From Kitasatospora sp044457565 (GTDB lineage: Bacteria > Actinomycetota > Actinomycetes > Streptomycetales > Streptomycetaceae): a stretch of DNA of 64,000 nt. Below the pieces are notes generated by a model, which saw only the letters and a program-made list of their open reading frames with translations, made no database searches and was not told the origin of the DNA. Location: assembly GCF_044457565.1 (NCBI RefSeq), contig NZ_JBITGZ010000006.1, forward strand, positions 267,025-331,024. The letters run 5' to 3'. Position 1 is the first letter of the stretch. Each line of letters begins with the position of its first letter. Both the position numbers and the translations under genes were made by a program. Of this stretch, positions 61,109-64,000 are shown piece by piece.

Positions 61109-61585
61109 TCAGGGCCGGCGGCCCAGTGCCCGGTCGATCTCCTCCTTGGTGGCAGGCCGTGGCCGGGCGTTCTTGAGCACGTCGGCGGTCGCCTGGGCGC
61201 CCTCGATGGTGCGGTGCGGCTTCTCGATCCGCTTGAACGAGCGCAGCGCCAGCAGCCCGAGCAGCGCCGCCAGCACCAGATACGCGCCGGCCACGACCAG
61301 GAACGACCAGCCGAGCGACAGGCCCAGCGCGTGCAGGCCGAAGGCGGCTGCCGCGCTCAGCATCGGGACGGCGGCCAACGCCACCACGCCGGCCACCGTG
61401 AGCGAGACACCGCCGGAGACACCGCGCTTGACGTCCTGCCTGATCTCCGCCTTGGCCAGCGCGATCTCGTCGTGGACGAGTGCGGAAAGGTCGGCGGTGG
61501 CCGCGGCGAACAGCTCCCCCACCGAACGCTCGCCCTCGTAGGGCGCCCGGCCGTTGCTGGACGGGTCTGCGGCTCCTGCGGGCAT
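61109..61585 (-). CDS. Phage holin family / Rv3669-like membrane protein
   Basis: 158 aa. N-terminal soluble helix 'SVGELFAAATADLSALVHDE' and 'IALAKAEIRQDVKRG' are followed by two membrane helices and a basic tail 'ARPRPATKEEIDRALGRRP'. The EIxLAKAEI pattern is typical of actinobacterial Act_holin-type proteins; lytic function is not shown. Its place after the EphE-like gene corresponds to Rv3669 in mycobacteria. Confidence 0.8.
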   Translation of the reverse strand: MPAGAADPSSNGRAPYEGERSVGELFAAATADLSALVHDEIALAKAEIRQDVKRGVSGGVSLTVAGVVALAAVPMLSAAAAFGLHALGLSLGWSFLVVAGAYLVLAALLGLLALRSFKRIEKPHRTIEGAQATADVLKNARPRPATKEEIDRALGRRP

Positions 61586-61686
61586 CAGCGGTTCTCCTCT
61601 GCGGCTTCTGCGGACTGTCGACAGTTCAGAATCATGCCCTTACCGGTCAGTCGGGCACCACTCCGGGGCCCCGGCGGGGGGATGTG

Positions 61687-63231
61687 TCACCCCGACGCGC
61701 CTTCCTGCCTGCCGTCGGAGGCATCGTTTGCCGTGCCGTTTGCCGTGCCGCCCGCCGTGCCGCCCGCCGTGTCATCCGGCGCGCCGGTCGACGCACCGGG
61801 TGCGGTGTCGCCCGACGCATGGTCGGTCGCGCGCTCGACTCTGCCCGCGCCCGCGCCGCCGACCGCTGCGCCTGCGTCCGCGTCCGCGCCCGACGTGCCG
61901 TCGGGCTGCCGTATCCGGGCCTGCCAGGCCGCGTCGTCCAGCTCGTAGATGTCGGGGATGCCGTCGCCGTCCGAGTCGCGGTCCTCCTCCTCGCACAGCT
62001 GCCGGTAGTGCAGGTTGCGCAGCTTGAGCAGCACGGTGGCGACCAGCGCGCAGAGCAGCGAGCCGACCAGCACGGCGGCCTTCGCGGTCTCGGCCAGCCC
62101 CGGGTCGCCGGGGAAGGCCAGCTCGCTGATCAGCAGGGAGACCGTGAAGCCGATCCCGGCCAGGGTGGAGACCGCGAACAGGTCGGCCCACTTGAGCCGC
62201 GGGTTCAGCTCGGCGCGGGTGAAGCGGGCGGCCAGCCAGGTGCCGCCGAAGATGCCGACGGTCTTGCCGACCAGCAGGCCGAGGATGATCCCCAGGGGTG
62301 TCGCCTCGGTGAAGACGTCGACCAGGGCCGGGCCGGAGATCGTCACCCCGGCCGCGAACAGGGCGAAGACGGGCACGGCGAAGCCGGCCGAGAGCGGGCG
62401 GACCTGGTGCTCGATGTGCTCGCCCGGCGACTGCTTCTCGTCACCGATGCGGTGGCAACGGAGCATCAGGCCCATCGCCACACCCGCGACCGTGGCGTGC
62501 ACACCGCTCTCGTGCATCAGCGCCCAGGTCACGAAGGCCAGTGGCACATAGAGGTACCAGCCGTGGACCGCGCGGCGCTGGAGCAGCCAGAACAGTGCCA
62601 GGCCCGTGAAAGAGAGCCCGAGCGCCCAGAACTTGATGTTCGAGGTGTAGAAGACCGCGATGATCAGGATGGCGATCAGGTCGTCGACCACCGCGAGAGT
62701 GAGCAGGAACGCCCGTAGCGCGGAGGGCAGGTGGGTGCCCACCACGGCCAGCACGCCGAGCGCGAAGGCGATGTCGGTGGCGGTCGGGATCGCCCAGCCG
62801 GCCGGATGCCCACCGCTGCCGAGGTTCCCGAGGGTGTAGACGAGCGCGGGCAGCGCCACGCCGCAGACGGCCGCGATCACCGGCAGCAGCGCGGCGCTCG
62901 GGCTGCGCAGCTCACCGGCCACGAACTCGCGCTTGAGCTCGATGCCGGCCACGAAGAAGAAGATCGCCAGCAGCCCGTCGTTGGCCCAGGCCTCCAGGGT
63001 GAGATCCAGGTGGAGGGGTCCGGACGGGCCCACGGTGTAGTTCAGGACACTCTCGTACGCGTGCGGCCAGACGTTGGCCCAGATCAGCGCCACCACGGCG
63101 GCGATCAGCAGTAGGACGCCCCCGACGGTCTCGGTGCGCAGCGCATCGGTGAGGTAGGTGCGCTCGGGGAGTGAGAGCTGGCCGAGGAACTGGCGGCGGG
63201 TCGTCGGTTCGGTGGGTGGCTGGGTGGCCAC
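61687..63231 (-). CDS. nhaA: Na+/H+ antiporter NhaA with acidic C-terminal extension
   Basis: 514 aa with about 12 membrane helices. NhaA motifs are 'LAIFFFVAGIELKREFVAGE', 'WAIPTATDIAFALGVLAVVG' (ion-binding), and 'LRAFLLTLAVVDDLIAILII' with the paired Asp of the transport site. It expels Na+ for H+ and controls pH. The last 90 residues are unusual: 'EEEDRDSDGDGIPDIYELDD', similar to a calcium-binding type-3 repeat, then an Ala/Gly/Thr/Asp-rich tail. GTG 63231 follows AGGAGG; a longer frame upstream lacks conservation. Confidence 0.9.
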   Translation of the reverse strand: MATQPPTEPTTRRQFLGQLSLPERTYLTDALRTETVGGVLLLIAAVVALIWANVWPHAYESVLNYTVGPSGPLHLDLTLEAWANDGLLAIFFFVAGIELKREFVAGELRSPSAALLPVIAAVCGVALPALVYTLGNLGSGGHPAGWAIPTATDIAFALGVLAVVGTHLPSALRAFLLTLAVVDDLIAILIIAVFYTSNIKFWALGLSFTGLALFWLLQRRAVHGWYLYVPLAFVTWALMHESGVHATVAGVAMGLMLRCHRIGDEKQSPGEHIEHQVRPLSAGFAVPVFALFAAGVTISGPALVDVFTEATPLGIILGLLVGKTVGIFGGTWLAARFTRAELNPRLKWADLFAVSTLAGIGFTVSLLISELAFPGDPGLAETAKAAVLVGSLLCALVATVLLKLRNLHYRQLCEEEDRDSDGDGIPDIYELDDAAWQARIRQPDGTSGADADAGAAVGGAGAGRVERATDHASGDTAPGASTGAPDDTAGGTAGGTANGTANDASDGRQEGASG

Positions 63232-63835
63232 GCGGGGACCTCCTGGAGCGGGAACGGCATGCGGATGCACCTGTGGTGCAGTGCCGACCAGACTTCCCGG
63301 CTCACCCAATGACCCATCAAGAATCTTGTTGCGTCTTTGACAGTCTAATGGGAACAGCAGTGGGATATCCGCTTTGTCATACTTTAGGGCCTCGGGCTCT
63401 CCGGCTCGGGGCGCGGGCCGCCGAATGGCGTCGGGCCGGTGCGGATGGGTGAACCCAGGCCGGTCGCCGGTCGCAGGCACTCCCCGTCGCGGGGTGGCGC
63501 ACTTCCGGTGCGGAGGCGGCGGATGCCCGTCGAGGAGATGGACGGGTTGAGTGCCGCGTCACTCATCACCGTCGGAGGCGAGGGTGCGCAGGCCCCCCTG
63601 CCTCTGCTGCCCGAACCGTTGCAATTCCCAGTGAAGCTGAACCAGCCCGGGCTGACGCCGGCACCGCGAGCGGCCACCCCGAGGCCATCCCGCGAGGGAC
63701 TCCGCGAGGCCGCCTCCCGGCCGTCCGGCTCGCGGCCGGCGCGTCGTCCACCTCATGTGCGAGACGTTGCGCAGGCCGGTGGCGGAACGCAGTGAGGAGG
63801 AGCCCCGTGGCGCTCCTCGCTGCGCTGCGAGGCCG
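63232..63835. other. Gene-free stretch between nhaA and the acetyl-CoA synthetase gene
   Basis: The first 150 bases (about 63310-63390) are AT-richer than average, with a TTGACA at 63337-63342 on the plus strand, and probably hold the nhaA promoter. Open frames on both strands at 63384-63795 have weak codon bias and no recognised family, so I do not call a gene. Confidence 0.5.
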
Positions 63836-63869
63836 GGCTCCCCGACCGGTGGTGGTCGGGCGGGGAGCC
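63836..63869 (-). terminator. Terminator of the acetyl-CoA synthetase gene
   Basis: Two-part hairpin: GGCTCCC pairs with GGGAGCC and CGACC with GGTCG, with a small internal bulge, 15 bases past the stop. Confidence 0.6.
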
Positions 63870-63883
63870 GTCGGCCGGACTCG

Positions 63884-64000
63884 TCAGCCCTTGCCGTCCT
63901 TCTGGGGGAGTTGGGCCTGGATGGTGTTCATGACGGTGGTGTCGGCGAGGGTGGTGGTGTCGCCGATTTCGCGGCCTTCGGCGATGTCGCGCAGGAGGCG
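63884..64000 (-). CDS. acs: Acetyl-CoA synthetase, C-terminal fragment (cut by window edge)
   Basis: Last 38 codons: 'RLLRDIAEGREIGDTTTLAD', then a TVMNTI stretch, ending QLPQKDGKG. This matches the end of AMP-forming acetyl-CoA synthetases, where 'LRDIAEG..GDtTTLAD' follows the conserved acetylated lysine, which would lie outside the window. Acs is also the neighbour of this block in mycobacteria. The rest of the gene continues past base 64000. Confidence 0.85.
   Translation of the reverse strand, partial: RLLRDIAEGREIGDTTTLADTTVMNTIQAQLPQKDGKG

Noticed and set aside
63439..63795. Possible 118-residue gene between nhaA and acs
   Set aside because: Weak codon bias, no ribosome site, no recognisable family; an opposite-strand frame is equally open.

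Overview
The window is GC-rich actinobacterial chromosome, most likely from the Streptomycetaceae (Streptomyces or Kitasatospora-like). This rests on the extreme third-position GC, GTG and TTG starts, stop/start overlaps between neighbouring genes, the small SRP RNA just before dnaX, a WhiB-like gene beside a penicillin-binding protein and paired ArsA ATPases, and the block crp-nth-NUDIX-marP-alpha/beta hydrolase.

Layout. 1-1210: tail of a serine hydrolase, a decayed Ser/Thr kinase, tRNA-Ser(GGA), SRP RNA. 1351-8244: housekeeping genes dnaX, ybaB/ebfC, recR, a DUF5063 gene, aspartokinase, asd. 8495-18831: ECF sigma factor with a coupled membrane protein, SURF1, a lipoprotein with an S9 peptidase, an MFS pump with a SnoaL-like protein, and a divergent LAL regulator. 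19113-26874: an unusual same-strand set of six genes, the most interesting part of the window. It holds a Crp/Fnr regulator, a class III nucleotide cyclase, a degenerate P-loop/helical-repeat protein that shares a near-identical 25-residue motif with the cyclase, an SPFH-like coiled-coil protein, a membrane protein resembling Pycsar TM effectors (DUF5706), and a membrane M48 protease. 27179-29290: scar of an integrative element in tRNA-Pro(CGG), with a 49-bp att duplication, an integrase remnant and a secreted FGE-domain protein. 29425-41082: core genes (phosphoesterase, LAXTG surface protein lacking a signal peptide, GatB/YqeY, PBP, wblA-like, two ArsA ATPases, DUF4177, RidA, NUDIX, MBL, crp).

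41307-56284 looks like an insertion between crp and nth. Its first part holds GtrA, a UbiA-family decaprenyl-phosphate phosphoribosyltransferase, a PAP2 phosphatase and a GT-C-like membrane protein. Its second part is a complete nitrate assimilation cluster: CbiX, NnaR-like regulator, NasA, FAD reductase, NirBD, NarK. 56455-64000 resumes the conserved block with nth, CoA-pyrophosphatase-type NUDIX, marP, an EphE-like hydrolase lacking its nucleophile, a holin-family protein, nhaA, and the end of acetyl-CoA synthetase.

Working hypothesis for 19.1-26.9 kb (inference): a sensor/scaffold protein with an N-terminal self-association motif recruits or activates a cyclase carrying the same motif at its C-terminus. 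The cyclic nucleotide would then act on the membrane effector, and perhaps on the adjacent Crp/Fnr protein. This would combine amyloid-like motif signalling with Pycsar-like second-messenger defence.
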